From assembly GCF_039523795.1 (NCBI RefSeq), contig NZ_BAAAFZ010000060.1, positions 172,159 to 236,158 on the forward strand: a DNA stretch of 64,000 bases. Direction: 5' to 3'. Positions 8,365 to 16,756 of this stretch are shown here, one piece after another (positions within the stretch are counted from its first letter, which is position 1; each line of letters opens with the position of its first letter). The notes beneath the pieces were generated by a model. The model ran no database searches. It was not told where the DNA came from and saw only the letters and a program-made list of their open reading frames with translations. Both the position numbers and the translations under genes were made by a program. Source of the DNA: Craurococcus roseus. GTDB lineage: Bacteria > Pseudomonadota > Alphaproteobacteria > Acetobacterales > Acetobacteraceae.

Positions 8365-9506
8365 CAGCCCAGCCGGTAGAACAGCACGGCGAAGGCGCCG
8401 TCGATCACCACGATGGACACGATGCCGCCCACCACCGCGCCCGTCGCCGCGTCGCCCACCGCGCGCGGCCCGCCCCCGGCGTTGAGGCCGGCGCGGCACC
8501 CGATCAGGCCGATGGAAAGCCCGAAGGCGGCCGCCTTCCACAAGCCGCCCCAAAGGTCCCAAAGGCGCAGCGCGTACTGCAGCTGGCCCGCGACCCCGGC
8601 CGGCACGTAGCCGAGCGACAGCATCACGGCGCCCATGCCCAGCAACCCTGACAGGTCCATCAGCAGCGCCAGCACCGGCATCACCAGGACCGCCGCCAGC
8701 ACCCGCGGCAGCACCAGCCAAGCGACCGGGTCGATGCCCATGATGCGGAGCGCGTCCACCTCCTCGTTCACCCGCATGGTGCCCAGCTCGGCGGCGAAGG
8801 CCGAGCCGGTGCGCCCGGCCAGCACCACCGCCGCCATCAGCGGCCCCAACTCCCGCAGCAGCGAAATGCCGACGAGGTTGGGGATGTAGTACTCCGCCCC
8901 GAAGCGGCGCAGCGACACGGAGGACTGGAAGGCCAGGATCAACCCGATCAGGAAGCCCAGCAGGATCGTCAAGCCGAAGGCGCGCAGCCCCGCCTCGTCC
9001 AGGTGCCGCATCACCTCGCCGAAGCGCAGGCGCCAAGGCCGCCGCGCGACGCCGGCCCCGGCCACCAACGCTTCGCCCAGGAAGGCGACCTGGTCGAGCA
9101 TGCGGTCGCCACGCCCCACCGTCGCGCGGCCCAGGCGTCCGACCCAGGGCAGGCCGCCGTCGCCGGCGGCCTTGGCGGCGGCTGGAGCTTCCAGCGCGCG
9201 GCGGGTCCGCTCCAGCACCGCCCGCGCCGGGCCGTCCACCGGCAAGCCCTGCCACCGCGCCCCGCCCGCCTCGCGCTCCAGCCGCAGCAGGAGCACGGCG
9301 CCGGCGGTGTCGAGGGAGGCCAAGCGGCCGAGGTCGAGGGTGAGCGGCGCGGCGCCTTTTGCGCGGCGGGTCGCGTCCGGCCAGAGGCGCGCCACCGCGC
9401 CGGCGTCCAGCACGCCGCGGAACGCCAAGCGGAGGCCGCCCGCGCCCTCCGCGCGCGCTTCGAAGCCCGCTGCGTCCTCCACCGTGCCGGTCGCGTCTCG
9501 TGCCAT
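8361..9506 (-). CDS. mlaE: lipid ABC permease MlaE with N-terminal STAS domain
   Basis: This 381-residue protein has two parts. Residues about 15-110 look like a STAS domain (LRLAFRGVLDAGAVARLW and LTLDLGRLASLDTAGAVLLLRLE). In E. coli this role belongs to a separate protein, MlaB. Residues about 145-381 are the MlaE permease, with multiple membrane helices and the signature VVLAGRTGSAFAAELGTM...EEVDALRIMGIDP. The STAS-permease fusion explains the lack of an mlaB gene. It is the first gene of the operon and its stop overlaps the mlaF start. The ATG at 9506 gives a complete STAS domain. Confidence 0.9.
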   Translation of the reverse strand: MARDATGTVEDAAGFEARAEGAGGLRLAFRGVLDAGAVARLWPDATRRAKGAAPLTLDLGRLASLDTAGAVLLLRLEREAGGARWQGLPVDGPARAVLERTRRALEAPAAAKAAGDGGLPWVGRLGRATVGRGDRMLDQVAFLGEALVAGAGVARRPWRLRFGEVMRHLDEAGLRAFGLTILLGFLIGLILAFQSSVSLRRFGAEYYIPNLVGISLLRELGPLMAAVVLAGRTGSAFAAELGTMRVNEEVDALRIMGIDPVAWLVLPRVLAAVLVMPVLALLMDLSGLLGMGAVMLSLGYVPAGVAGQLQYALRLWDLWGGLWKAAAFGLSIGLIGCRAGLNAGGGPRAVGDAATGAVVGGIVSIVVIDGAFAVLFYRLGW

Positions 9507-9627
9507 CCGCGGATCAATCGCCTCCGGGCCCGGGAGGTTGCACGGGCGGGCGATCCTGTCACGCGAAAGGCGGGCGGCGCAGCGGAAACGCCGCGGTTGG
9601 GGCCGGGCGGGCCGCGGGCCGGGCCGT

Positions 9628-10611
9628 TCAGTCGGCGCGGATGCCCGCTTCCGCCACCAACCGGCCCCAGCGCCCCACCTCCGCCTGGACGTGCGCCGTG
9701 GACCGCGCCGAATCCCAGCCGAGCACGTCGAAGCCGCCCTCCTCGGCGCGGCGCACCAGCTCCCCGTCGCGCATGGCGAGCAGGACGTCCGCCTCCAGCC
9801 GCCGCAGCACCGGGCGCGGCACGGCGGCGTTGGTCAGCACCGCCGTCCAGTTGGTGATCAGCAGGTCCGGCGCCCCGGCCTCGGCCACCGTCGGGATGTC
9901 GGGCACCAGCCGGTGCCGCTGCCGGTCGGTGAGGGCGAGGCCGCGCAGCCGCCCGGCGCGGAGCTGGGCGATGCACTCCGGCAGGTTGGACACGATCAGG
10001 TCGAGGTTGCCGGCCACCAGGTCCGTCACCGCCGGCGCCCCGCCGCGGTAGGACACGTGGACGAGGTTCGGCCCGGCGCCCGCGATGCGCCGCACCAGTT
10101 CCAGCCCAAGGTGGGGCGGCGAGCCGTTGCCGGACGACCCCGCGCTCATCTGCCGCGTCCGCGCCATCGCCAGCAGCCCGGCCAAGTCCCGCGCCGGGTG
10201 CGCCGCGGGCACGGCGACCACCAAAGGCAGCGCGCCGAGCACGGACACGGCCGCGAAGTCCTGCCGCAGGTCGTAGGGCGCGTTGGGGTAGAGGCTCGCA
10301 TTCACCGCGTGGGTCAGCGTGACCGCGAGCAGGGTGTGCCCGTCCGGCGCGGCCTTGGCGGCGGCGTCCGCGCCGATCATCGCGTTGCCGCCGGGCCGGT
10401 TGTCCACCACCACCGGCTTGCCCCAGATCTCGGACAGCCGCTGCGCCAGCAGGCGGGCCATGATGTCGGTCAGGCCCGCCGGCGCGAAGGGCACGACGTA
10501 GCGCACGGGCCGCTCGGGGAAGGCGTCCGGTGTCTGCGCCGTGGCGGTCGTCCCGGCGGGGAGCAACAGGGCGGACAGCGACGGGAGGCGGCGGCGGGGA
10601 AGGCGGATCAC
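9628..10611 (-). CDS. Bug-family tripartite tricarboxylate transporter substrate-binding protein
   Basis: This is about 327 residues including a signal peptide (RRRLPSLSALLLPAGTTATAQ). The mature start, FPERPVRYVVPFAPAGLTDIMARLLA, and the motif VVDNRPGGNAMIGADAAAKAAPDG are textbook Bug/TctC features. These periplasmic proteins bind carboxylates. Later segments such as SVLGALPLVVAVPA and ELVRRIAGAGPNLVHVSYRGGAPAV also fit. The start is a GTG at 10611; a GTG six codons upstream is possible. No TctA or TctB membrane genes are adjacent, so it is an orphan receptor, which is common in Acetobacteraceae and Burkholderiales. It is divergent from a histidine kinase, which may or may not sense the same ligand. 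Confidence 0.85.
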   Translation of the reverse strand: MIRLPRRRLPSLSALLLPAGTTATAQTPDAFPERPVRYVVPFAPAGLTDIMARLLAQRLSEIWGKPVVVDNRPGGNAMIGADAAAKAAPDGHTLLAVTLTHAVNASLYPNAPYDLRQDFAAVSVLGALPLVVAVPAAHPARDLAGLLAMARTRQMSAGSSGNGSPPHLGLELVRRIAGAGPNLVHVSYRGGAPAVTDLVAGNLDLIVSNLPECIAQLRAGRLRGLALTDRQRHRLVPDIPTVAEAGAPDLLITNWTAVLTNAAVPRPVLRRLEADVLLAMRDGELVRRAEEGGFDVLGWDSARSTAHVQAEVGRWGRLVAEAGIRAD

Positions 10612-10747
10612 GGCTTCGTCCACGACAAGGCTCGGCGGGACCGTGCCCCGGGCGGGCGAGGCGCGCAACAAAGGCACGGGCGGCGCCTCCGGCCGTACCG
10701 CCCGCGACGCCGGCAGCGTCTCGAAATTGCGCCTCACAGCTCTTTCA

Positions 10748-10776
10748 TTGGCAAATCGAGATGGTTGCGATATTAT
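10748..10776 (+). promoter_or_regulatory. sigma-70-like promoter for the HWE kinase gene
   Basis: TTGGCA (10748-10753) and TATTAT (10771-10776) are 17 bp apart, each one mismatch from consensus. The kinase ATG is 31 bp downstream, leaving room for a short leader. The surrounding DNA is unusually AT-rich for this genome. This is the clearest housekeeping-type promoter I see in the window. Confidence 0.65.
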
Positions 10777-10807
10777 CTGGAAACGGTCGGGTGCTTGCAG
10801 GGCGGTG

Positions 10808-13051
10808 ATGCAGAGAAGGTGGTTGGGGCCCCGGGCGAGGAGCGCAGGTTTCTCGCTCCGGCTCCTGATCTTCTCCGGCTTCATGGCCATGGCGGTCGCC
10901 ACGGCCGGGCTCGGCGTCTCCGCGGTGCAGGGCATCGGCCGCCCAGGCGGCATCGGCGCCGCCGACCTCGACCATGCGCTGTCCGCCGCCTCTCTCGCCC
11001 GCTCCGCCGATGCCGGCCTGGGGGCAATGGAGGCGGCCCTCCTGCGGCGGCGCTTGGCGTCCACCCCTGCGGCGCGGCAGTCGGAGGAGGACCGCTTCGC
11101 GGGCCTGGGCAAGCGCGTCGCCGAGGACCTGCGGACCGTGGCCGACCGCGCCGACTCCGAAGCGGTGCGGCGGGCCGCCGCCGGCGCCGACGCCGCGGCG
11201 ACGGCCTGGATCGACGCCGCGCGCCACACCCATCGCCAGCCTTCGCCGGATTGGGCCCGGCTCGGCCCGCTCGCGGCGGCGGCCAGGGAACGGTCCGAGG
11301 CGCTTGTCGACGCGGTCGCCGGCGACGCCCTCCGGCGGAGGGACGAGGCGCGCGCCGCGGCGACCGCGGCCACCCGCCGCATCCTGGCCGGGACGGCGGC
11401 CGCGCTCCTGTTCGGTTGCGGAGTCGCCGCGTGGCTCGCGCGGCGCGTGGCGGGCCCGATCGCGGCGGCGTCCCGGGCGGCGTCCGGCATCGCGTCGGGC
11501 CGGCTCGAGACCCCGATACCCGGGGGCGGCAGCGGCGAACTCGGCACGCTTTTGGAAGCCATGGAGCGCATGCGCGACTCTTTGAGGGTCAGGATCTCGC
11601 GCGAGAAGGCCGAGGGGCTCGACACGCGGGCGCAACTGGCCGAGGCCTTGGAGGTCTCCATGGACGGCATCGTTCTGACCGACGCCGCCGGCCGGATCAC
11701 CGCGGTCAACCATCGAGCGTCCCAGATGCTGCCGGACATCGTGCTGGCGCCCGGCGAGAACTGGGACCGCGCCGCCGCGGCCCTGCATGTGCCGGACCCG
11801 GCGATGGCGGCGGCGCTGTGGCACGCCCCGCCGGCCGCGGCGGAGGTGAAGCTGGCCGGCGGGCGCTGGCTCCGCGTGTCCCGGAGCCCGGCGCGGGGCG
11901 GGGGCGCCGTCGCGATACTGTCCGACATCACCGGCCGCAAGGCGCACGAGGCCGCGCTCTCCGAAAGCAACCGGCGCTTCTCCGCCGCGATCGGCAACAT
12001 GGCGCAGGGGCTCTGCATGGTGGACGCGGAGGGCCGCATCCTGGTCTGCAACCAGCGTTTCTGCGACATGTTCGGCCTGCCCCCCGCGGAGATCATGGCC
12101 GGTGTGCCGGTGCGGGACGCGTCCCGGATCGCCGTGGAGGCGGCCCGTTACCCGTTGGACCTCCTCGCGCAGATCAAGGAGGACCAGCGTTCCCTCAACG
12201 AAGGCTCGAAGCCCCTGTCCGTGGTCCGCGAAGGGGCGGGCGGCGCGGCGCTCGCCGTCAACTACCGGCCGATGCCGGGCGGCGGCTGGGTCACCACCTA
12301 CGCCGACGTCACCGAACAGCGGGCGGCTGAGGAGCGGCAGGCCCTGCTGATGCGGGAACTGGACCACCGCGCCAAGAACGCCCTCGCCGTGGTGCAGGCC
12401 GCGCTGCGCCTGACGCCCAAGGACGACGCCGAAAGCTACGCCCGGGCGGTGGGCGGCCGGGTGGGCGCGCTGGCCCGGGCCCACACCCTGCTCGCCAAGG
12501 GGCAGTGGTCGGGCGCCGATCTGCGCGACCTCGCCTGGGGCGAACTGGCGCCGTTCCTGGGTTCGGCGCCGGCGGACAAGCGGCCGCAGCCGCGCGCCGC
12601 GCTGGACGGCCCCGACGTCACCCTGGTCCCCGGCGCGGCGCAGGCGATCTCCATGGCGCTGCACGAACTGGCCACCAACGCCACCAAGCACGGCGCCCTG
12701 TCGATGCCGGAGGGCCGGGTTTCGGTGTTCTGGGAGGTGGACGACGGGGCCGGGCTGCTTCGCCTGCTCTGGGCGGAGTCGGGCGGCCCGCCGTTGACCG
12801 GGGCGCCGCCCGTCCGGCGCGGCTTCGGCTCCCGCTTGCTGGAAGCCACGCTGAAGGACCAGCTCGGCGGCAAGCTGGCGCGCGACTGGCGGCCGGGCGG
12901 CCTCGTCTGCACCATCGAGCTGCCGCTCTCGCGCGCCCTGGCGGGCCAGGCGCTCCAGCGGCCGATCATGACCGGCCTCGAACCGGAGTTCGGCCCGGTC
13001 GGCGGCATGCGCTCCCCGGCCGCGCCCGTGGCCGCCGCTCCGGGACGGTGA
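10808..13051 (+). CDS. membrane sensor histidine kinase, HWE family, with HAMP and two PAS domains
   Basis: This 747-residue protein has a first membrane helix at about 16-42 and a second near 193-215, bracketing an alanine-rich, helical periplasmic sensor of about 150 residues. A HAMP segment follows (RRVAGPIAAASRAASGIASG), then two PAS domains, one beginning QLAEALEVSMDGIVLTDAAG and one at AIGNMAQGLCMVDAEGRILV. The kinase core is HWE type: phosphoacceptor in MRELDHRAKNALAVV (His520), HELATNATKHG (about 619-629) and a C-terminal GFGSRLLEATLKDQLGG. HWE kinases often feed general-stress or chemotaxis-like regulators. No response regulator is adjacent. Its ATG lies just after a near-consensus promoter. 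Confidence 0.88.
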   Translation: MQRRWLGPRARSAGFSLRLLIFSGFMAMAVATAGLGVSAVQGIGRPGGIGAADLDHALSAASLARSADAGLGAMEAALLRRRLASTPAARQSEEDRFAGLGKRVAEDLRTVADRADSEAVRRAAAGADAAATAWIDAARHTHRQPSPDWARLGPLAAAARERSEALVDAVAGDALRRRDEARAAATAATRRILAGTAAALLFGCGVAAWLARRVAGPIAAASRAASGIASGRLETPIPGGGSGELGTLLEAMERMRDSLRVRISREKAEGLDTRAQLAEALEVSMDGIVLTDAAGRITAVNHRASQMLPDIVLAPGENWDRAAAALHVPDPAMAAALWHAPPAAAEVKLAGGRWLRVSRSPARGGGAVAILSDITGRKAHEAALSESNRRFSAAIGNMAQGLCMVDAEGRILVCNQRFCDMFGLPPAEIMAGVPVRDASRIAVEAARYPLDLLAQIKEDQRSLNEGSKPLSVVREGAGGAALAVNYRPMPGGGWVTTYADVTEQRAAEERQALLMRELDHRAKNALAVVQAALRLTPKDDAESYARAVGGRVGALARAHTLLAKGQWSGADLRDLAWGELAPFLGSAPADKRPQPRAALDGPDVTLVPGAAQAISMALHELATNATKHGALSMPEGRVSVFWEVDDGAGLLRLLWAESGGPPLTGAPPVRRGFGSRLLEATLKDQLGGKLARDWRPGGLVCTIELPLSRALAGQALQRPIMTGLEPEFGPVGGMRSPAAPVAAAPGR

Positions 13052-13472
13052 CATCCGAACCGCGGCTGGAACGCGAGCCGGGGCGGCAACGAGGAACGCG
13101 GAAACCATCAGGCTTCAGCGCTGCGCGCGGGAAGCTTGCTTATTAGAGACGTTCATGTTTTGTTCACAAACTGGCTCGCTGATCCGAAGGGCGACCTGTG
13201 CATCCACCGCCGCCAGCAGCAGTTCCCGGCCAAAGCCGCGGAGGACCGTACCCTTTCGCCGGTGTTGTCCGGTACGCCGCTGGCCGCGGCCCCGCGCTCG
13301 CGTCCCGCGGAACGCGCAAGGCGCGCGCTTCTTCGGCCTTCCCATTTGTCCGAATGCCGCAAAATGGGCCGGGCAAGACGGCGAGGGGGAAAGGTGGCGA
13401 GGCTCCGCCCGGCGACCCGGACCCCGCTCATTCGTCCGAAAGCGGCGACCGCGCCGCCCCCGCCGCGCCGCC
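13052..13472. other. intergenic region between convergent kinase genes
   Basis: About 420 bp separate the ends of the HWE kinase and chvG. The stretch 13130-13180 is locally AT-rich (around GTTCATGTTTTGTTCACAAA). Short frames exist on both strands but none has recognisable features, and I see no strong terminator hairpin. Confidence 0.45.
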
Positions 13473-15179
13473 TCACCCCGCCGGCAGGCGCACGATGAAG
13501 CGCGCCCCAACCACCTTGCCTTCCGCGTCCCGCCGGTTCTCCGCGGCGATCCGCCCGCGCAGCCCTTCCACGATCTGCTTGCTGATCGAAAGGCCGAGGC
13601 CCGAATGCTTGCCGAAGCCCTCGCCTTGCGGCCGCTCGGAGTAGAAGCGCTCGAAGATGCCTTCCAGCTTGGCGTCCGGGATGCCCGGCCCCTCGTCCTC
13701 CACCACCACCTCCACCCAGGCGCCGGCCGGCCGCGCCCGCACGTTCACCTTGCCGGCCCGCGGGCTGAACGACAGCGCGTTGCCGAGCAGGTTGCGGAAC
13801 ACCTGCACCAGCCGCCCCTCCACCCCGCGCACCACGAGGCCCGACGCCGGCGCCTCCAGCGCCACGGCGGGCTCGCCCTCCTTGCGCGTCGCGGCGTGCA
13901 GCTCGGCGAGCGTCGAGAGGATGGGCGCGATGTCCACCGGCACCGCCACCGTGCGCGACAGCTCCGCGTCCACGCGCGAGGAGTCGCTGATGTCGGCGAT
14001 CAGGCGGTCCATCCGCACCGCGTCGTCGGCGATGATCGCCAGCAGGCGCGTCCGCTGTTCCGGATTCTCGATCCGGCGCAGGGTCTCGATGGCGCTCCGC
14101 ACGCTGGTCAGCGGGTTGCGCAGCTCGTGCGCCACGTCCGCCGCGAAGCGCTCGTTGGTGTCGATGCGCGCCCAGAGGTCGCGCGCCGCCCGTTGCAGGT
14201 CGCGCGCCAGGATGCCGATCTCGTCCTCGCGCGACAGCAGCGAGAGCGGAACGCTGCCCGTCCGGCCCTCGCCCTGGCGCATCGCGGCGGCGCTGCCCGC
14301 GAGCTGCATGATCGGGTTGGCCAGCGTCTGCGCGAGATAGAAGGAGAGCGCCACGGTGAGCGCGAGCGCCACCGCGAAGATGCCCAGCACGCTGGCGCGG
14401 ATCTCGAACAGGCGCTGGTCCACCTCCCGGGCCTCGCGCGTCAGCAGCACGATGCCGACCGGCTGGTTGCCGCGCCGCGCCGGCTCCGCCACCGAGACCA
14501 GCAGCCGCCCGTCCGCGGTGCGCCGGATGTAGGGCGTCACGCCGCCCTCCAGCGCCAGGCGCAGCTCCTCCCGCCGGTCGGGGCCGAGGTCCGGCTGCCA
14601 GTCGAAGGAGGGCGCGTCGGGCTGCACGTCCACCACCAGCCCCTCCCCGCCGCCGCCGGAGCCGCGCGGCACCAGCGCCACCAAGCGGTCGTAAAGGGTG
14701 CCGACGGTGGCGGAAAAGGCGTCGCGCGGCGGGTGCGGCGGCAGCGGTTCCGTCACCACCGCGCCGCCCGTGCCTTCGCGCACGCGGCTGTCCGCGACCA
14801 CGAGGCCGGTGTTGTCGAACAGCCGCGCCTGCGTGTTGGGCGAGGGGTCGGTCAAGCGCCGCAGCAGCGGCTTTGCCAGTTCCGGCACCAGCACGGCGCG
14901 GTCGTCCTCCAGCCTGGTCGCGGCTTCGGCGATGCCGCCGGCATAGATGCGCGCCTGGGTCCGCAGCGCCTCCACCTCGGCCGCGAGCAACCCGTTCTGG
15001 TACTGGTCGAGGTACAGCATGGCCGCCGCCAGCAGCGCCGGCGGCAGGATGTTCAGCAGCAGGATGCGCCGCAGCAGCGGCGAGCCCCAGAGCCGGCGGC
15101 GCGGCCGGGCAGCCGGCGGCGGGGCGGAAACCGGCGCCGGCGCGGCCTGGGTGTCCGCCGGCGCGCCGACGTCAGGCAT
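13473..15179 (-). CDS. chvG: stimulus-sensing histidine kinase ChvG
   Basis: This 568-residue kinase has a proline/alanine-rich cytoplasmic start, a membrane helix at about 36-57, a periplasmic sensing domain of about 210 residues, and a second helix near 270-292. It continues with HAMP, HisKA with FAADVAHELRNPLTS (His351), the N-box NLLGNALSFSP, DEGPGIPDAKLEGIFERFYSERP and HSGLGLSISKQIVEGL. The F-box sequence ERFYSERP and the long periplasmic loop are typical of ChvG/ExoS/BvrS. These kinases respond to acid or envelope stress and control surface polysaccharide and carbon genes through ChvI. Normally chvI and chvG are nearly contiguous; here about 730 bp of debris lie between them. No hprK or PTS genes follow. 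Confidence 0.88.
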   Translation of the reverse strand: MPDVGAPADTQAAPAPVSAPPPAARPRRRLWGSPLLRRILLLNILPPALLAAAMLYLDQYQNGLLAAEVEALRTQARIYAGGIAEAATRLEDDRAVLVPELAKPLLRRLTDPSPNTQARLFDNTGLVVADSRVREGTGGAVVTEPLPPHPPRDAFSATVGTLYDRLVALVPRGSGGGGEGLVVDVQPDAPSFDWQPDLGPDRREELRLALEGGVTPYIRRTADGRLLVSVAEPARRGNQPVGIVLLTREAREVDQRLFEIRASVLGIFAVALALTVALSFYLAQTLANPIMQLAGSAAAMRQGEGRTGSVPLSLLSREDEIGILARDLQRAARDLWARIDTNERFAADVAHELRNPLTSVRSAIETLRRIENPEQRTRLLAIIADDAVRMDRLIADISDSSRVDAELSRTVAVPVDIAPILSTLAELHAATRKEGEPAVALEAPASGLVVRGVEGRLVQVFRNLLGNALSFSPRAGKVNVRARPAGAWVEVVVEDEGPGIPDAKLEGIFERFYSERPQGEGFGKHSGLGLSISKQIVEGLRGRIAAENRRDAEGKVVGARFIVRLPAG

Positions 15180-15247
15180 CGCCGCCTCCGCACGGAAAGT
15201 CCGGGCCCGGAGAACGGCCAGCCGCAGCCCTGCGATGAGCAGCAGGA

Positions 15248-15400
15248 ATGATCGCCATCATTGAGACTGTCACCGCCCGCGCCGTCAACCAGCACTCCTC
15301 CCGCTTGCTCCGCGGAGTGTCGGAAGGGAAGCCCTTCGTCATAGCGCATCGCGGCCTGTCGGTCGCGCGCCTCGTGCCAGAATCCACCCCGGACGCCTAG
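15248..15400 (+). CDS. small Phd/YefM-like antitoxin, orphan
   Basis: This 50-codon frame opens MIAIIETVTARAVNQHSS and continues RLLRGVSEGKPFVIAHRG, LSVARLVPE. That is the Phd/YefM pattern: a short strand, a helix with NQxxSRLLR, then a beta hairpin ending in G-x-x-VARLVP. These proteins repress their own operon and neutralise a partner toxin, usually VapC or RelE type. An AGGA lies just upstream of the ATG. The 120 bases after the stop do not encode a PIN or RelE toxin in any frame, so the antitoxin looks orphaned. It is antisense to chvG/chvI and lies between them, next to a broken XRE regulator, so this gap is probably a decayed insertion. Confidence 0.6.
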   Translation: MIAIIETVTARAVNQHSSRLLRGVSEGKPFVIAHRGLSVARLVPESTPDA

Positions 15401-15509
15401 CACATGGCGCCGGAGCAGGAACGAGCGCCCGCGGGGAGCATCGCCCGGTCGCGTTCGCTGAAACCTCCGGCCGAGCCGGCCGCGACCGGCCGCGCGACCG
15501 CCACGAATC

Positions 15510-15840
15510 CTACGCCGAGGTGCCGCGCGAGCGTTCCCGTGGCCGACAAGGCTCCGGCTGCCGGTCACTTTCGACAGTGTCGTTCATGTTCACACGGCCC
15601 GATCGAGCGATCCCGGTCACCTTCGCCGGCAGGCCTGACCGATCTCCGAGGAACACGCGGTCCAGATTGAGGGCGGGGGCTCGCAAAGCGGTAGGTGGCA
15701 TACGCATCAGGGCAGTTGCCACCGCGAGCCAGTTAACCAAGCCGCTGCTCGGTCACGCCCATCTCGACCTCGGCCTCGGTCTGCTTGAGGCCGAGCGCTC
15801 CAATCAGCCGCCGGAGCCTCCGGCCGCACTGCTTTTCGGC
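15510..15840 (-). pseudogene. XRE-type helix-turn-helix regulator, broken by a frameshift
   Basis: On the minus strand, bases 15828-15736 encode GRRLRRLIGALGLKQTEAEV and then EMGVTEQRLG, a typical XRE helix-turn-helix, followed by a TAA at 15735-15733. Removing one T at about 15735 restores the frame. It then reads NWLAVATALMRMPPTALRAP and continues NLDRVFLGDRSGLPAKV, which matches the end of small alphaproteobacterial XRE regulators (GxxLDWxFLGDxSGLPxRV). No good start codon precedes the first part. A sequencing error could mimic the single-base change, but the missing start and the drifted sequence argue for a real pseudogene. The frame's final stop is at 15510; the last 40 codons may be unrelated read-through. 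Confidence 0.6.
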
Positions 15841-15910
15841 GCTCGGCGACAGAGGGCAAGGGCACGTCCATACCGAAAAGGCCGGCGTCCGAAGAACCGA
15901 AGGCGGCCTG

Positions 15911-16612
15911 TCAGTCCTCCTTGTACCGGTACCCGATGCCGTAGAGCGTCTCGATCTGCGCGAAATCCGGGTCCGCTTGCCGGAATTTGCGCCGGACCCG
16001 CTTCACGTGGCTGTCGATGGTGCGGTCGTCCACGTAGATGTTCTCGCCGTAGGCGCCGTCGATGAGCTGGTCGCGGTTCTTCACCATGCCCGGCCGCAGC
16101 GCCAGCGCCTTGACCAATAGGAACTCCGTCACCGTGAGCTGGATGTCGTGCCCCTTCCAGGTGCAGGTGTGCTTGGTCTCGTCGAGCACCAGGTCGCCGC
16201 GGACGATGACGCCCCCGGGCGGCGCGCCGCTGCCCTCCGCCCGTCCGGCCTCGTTGCGGCGCAGCAGGGCGCGGATGCGCTCCAGCAGGAGGCGCTGGCT
16301 GAACGGCTTGGTGATGTAGTCGTCGGCGCCGAGGCGGAGGCCCATCAGCTCGTCCACCTCTTCGTCCTTGGAGGTGAGGAACACCACGGGCATGGAGGTG
16401 CGCTGGCGCAGGCGTTGCAGCAGCTCCATCCCGTCCATGCGCGGCATCTTGATGTCGAGCACGGCGAGGTCCGCCGGCCGCGACAGCAAACCCTGCAAGG
16501 CACTCTCGCCGTCGGTGTAGGTGCGCACCTGGAAGCCCTCCTGCTCCAAGGTCATGGAGACCGAGGTCAGGATGTTACGGTCGTCGTCCACCAGGGCGAT
16601 CGTTTGTGTCAT
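15911..16612 (-). CDS. chvI: response regulator ChvI
   Basis: This 233-residue OmpR-family regulator has receiver residues Asp10-Asp11, phospho-Asp53 (VLDIKMPRMDG), Thr80 and Lys102 (TKPFSQ). The C-terminal winged helix covers about 130-230, with VTEFLLVKALALRPGMVKNRDQLID and VDDRTIDSHVKRVRRKFR. The signature ENIYVDDRTIDSHVKRVRRKF and the YGIGYRYKE ending are those of ChvI/ExoR-pathway regulators. It is phosphorylated by ChvG and controls envelope, exopolysaccharide and acid-response genes in other alphaproteobacteria. ATG at 16612. pckA lies nearby on the opposite strand, as in many relatives, separated here by a HugZ-like gene. Confidence 0.9.
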   Translation of the reverse strand: MTQTIALVDDDRNILTSVSMTLEQEGFQVRTYTDGESALQGLLSRPADLAVLDIKMPRMDGMELLQRLRQRTSMPVVFLTSKDEEVDELMGLRLGADDYITKPFSQRLLLERIRALLRRNEAGRAEGSGAPPGGVIVRGDLVLDETKHTCTWKGHDIQLTVTEFLLVKALALRPGMVKNRDQLIDGAYGENIYVDDRTIDSHVKRVRRKFRQADPDFAQIETLYGIGYRYKED

Positions 16613-16756
16613 GTTCTGGCTCTCTGCGCGCGAACCTGAGCCGGTCGGGCGGGTTCACCGCTCGGCGGATCGGGTTCGGACTCGATGGACACCATGTAGT
16701 GCCTCGGTTTGCCGCTGAAATGTGGCACAACCCGGACGTGGGGAGGGCAAAGCGCG

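Noticed and set aside
9601..9625. Terminator hairpin after the Bug gene
   Set aside because: The GGCC-rich stretch does not give a continuous stem longer than about four pairs.
9628..12096. An 822-codon protein ending in the Bug receptor
   Set aside because: The part beyond 10611 is antisense to the HWE kinase and lacks coding character. Only the last 327 codons form the receptor.
13136..13498. Plus-strand frame of 120 codons in the gap after the HWE kinase
   Set aside because: It begins in an AT-rich patch but has no family features and overlaps the chvG 3' end.
15404..15670. An 89-codon frame after the Phd-like antitoxin, as a candidate toxin
   Set aside because: It lacks PIN, RelE or Doc motifs in this and the other frames, is rich in Pro/Arg/Ser, and overlaps the broken XRE gene on the other strand.
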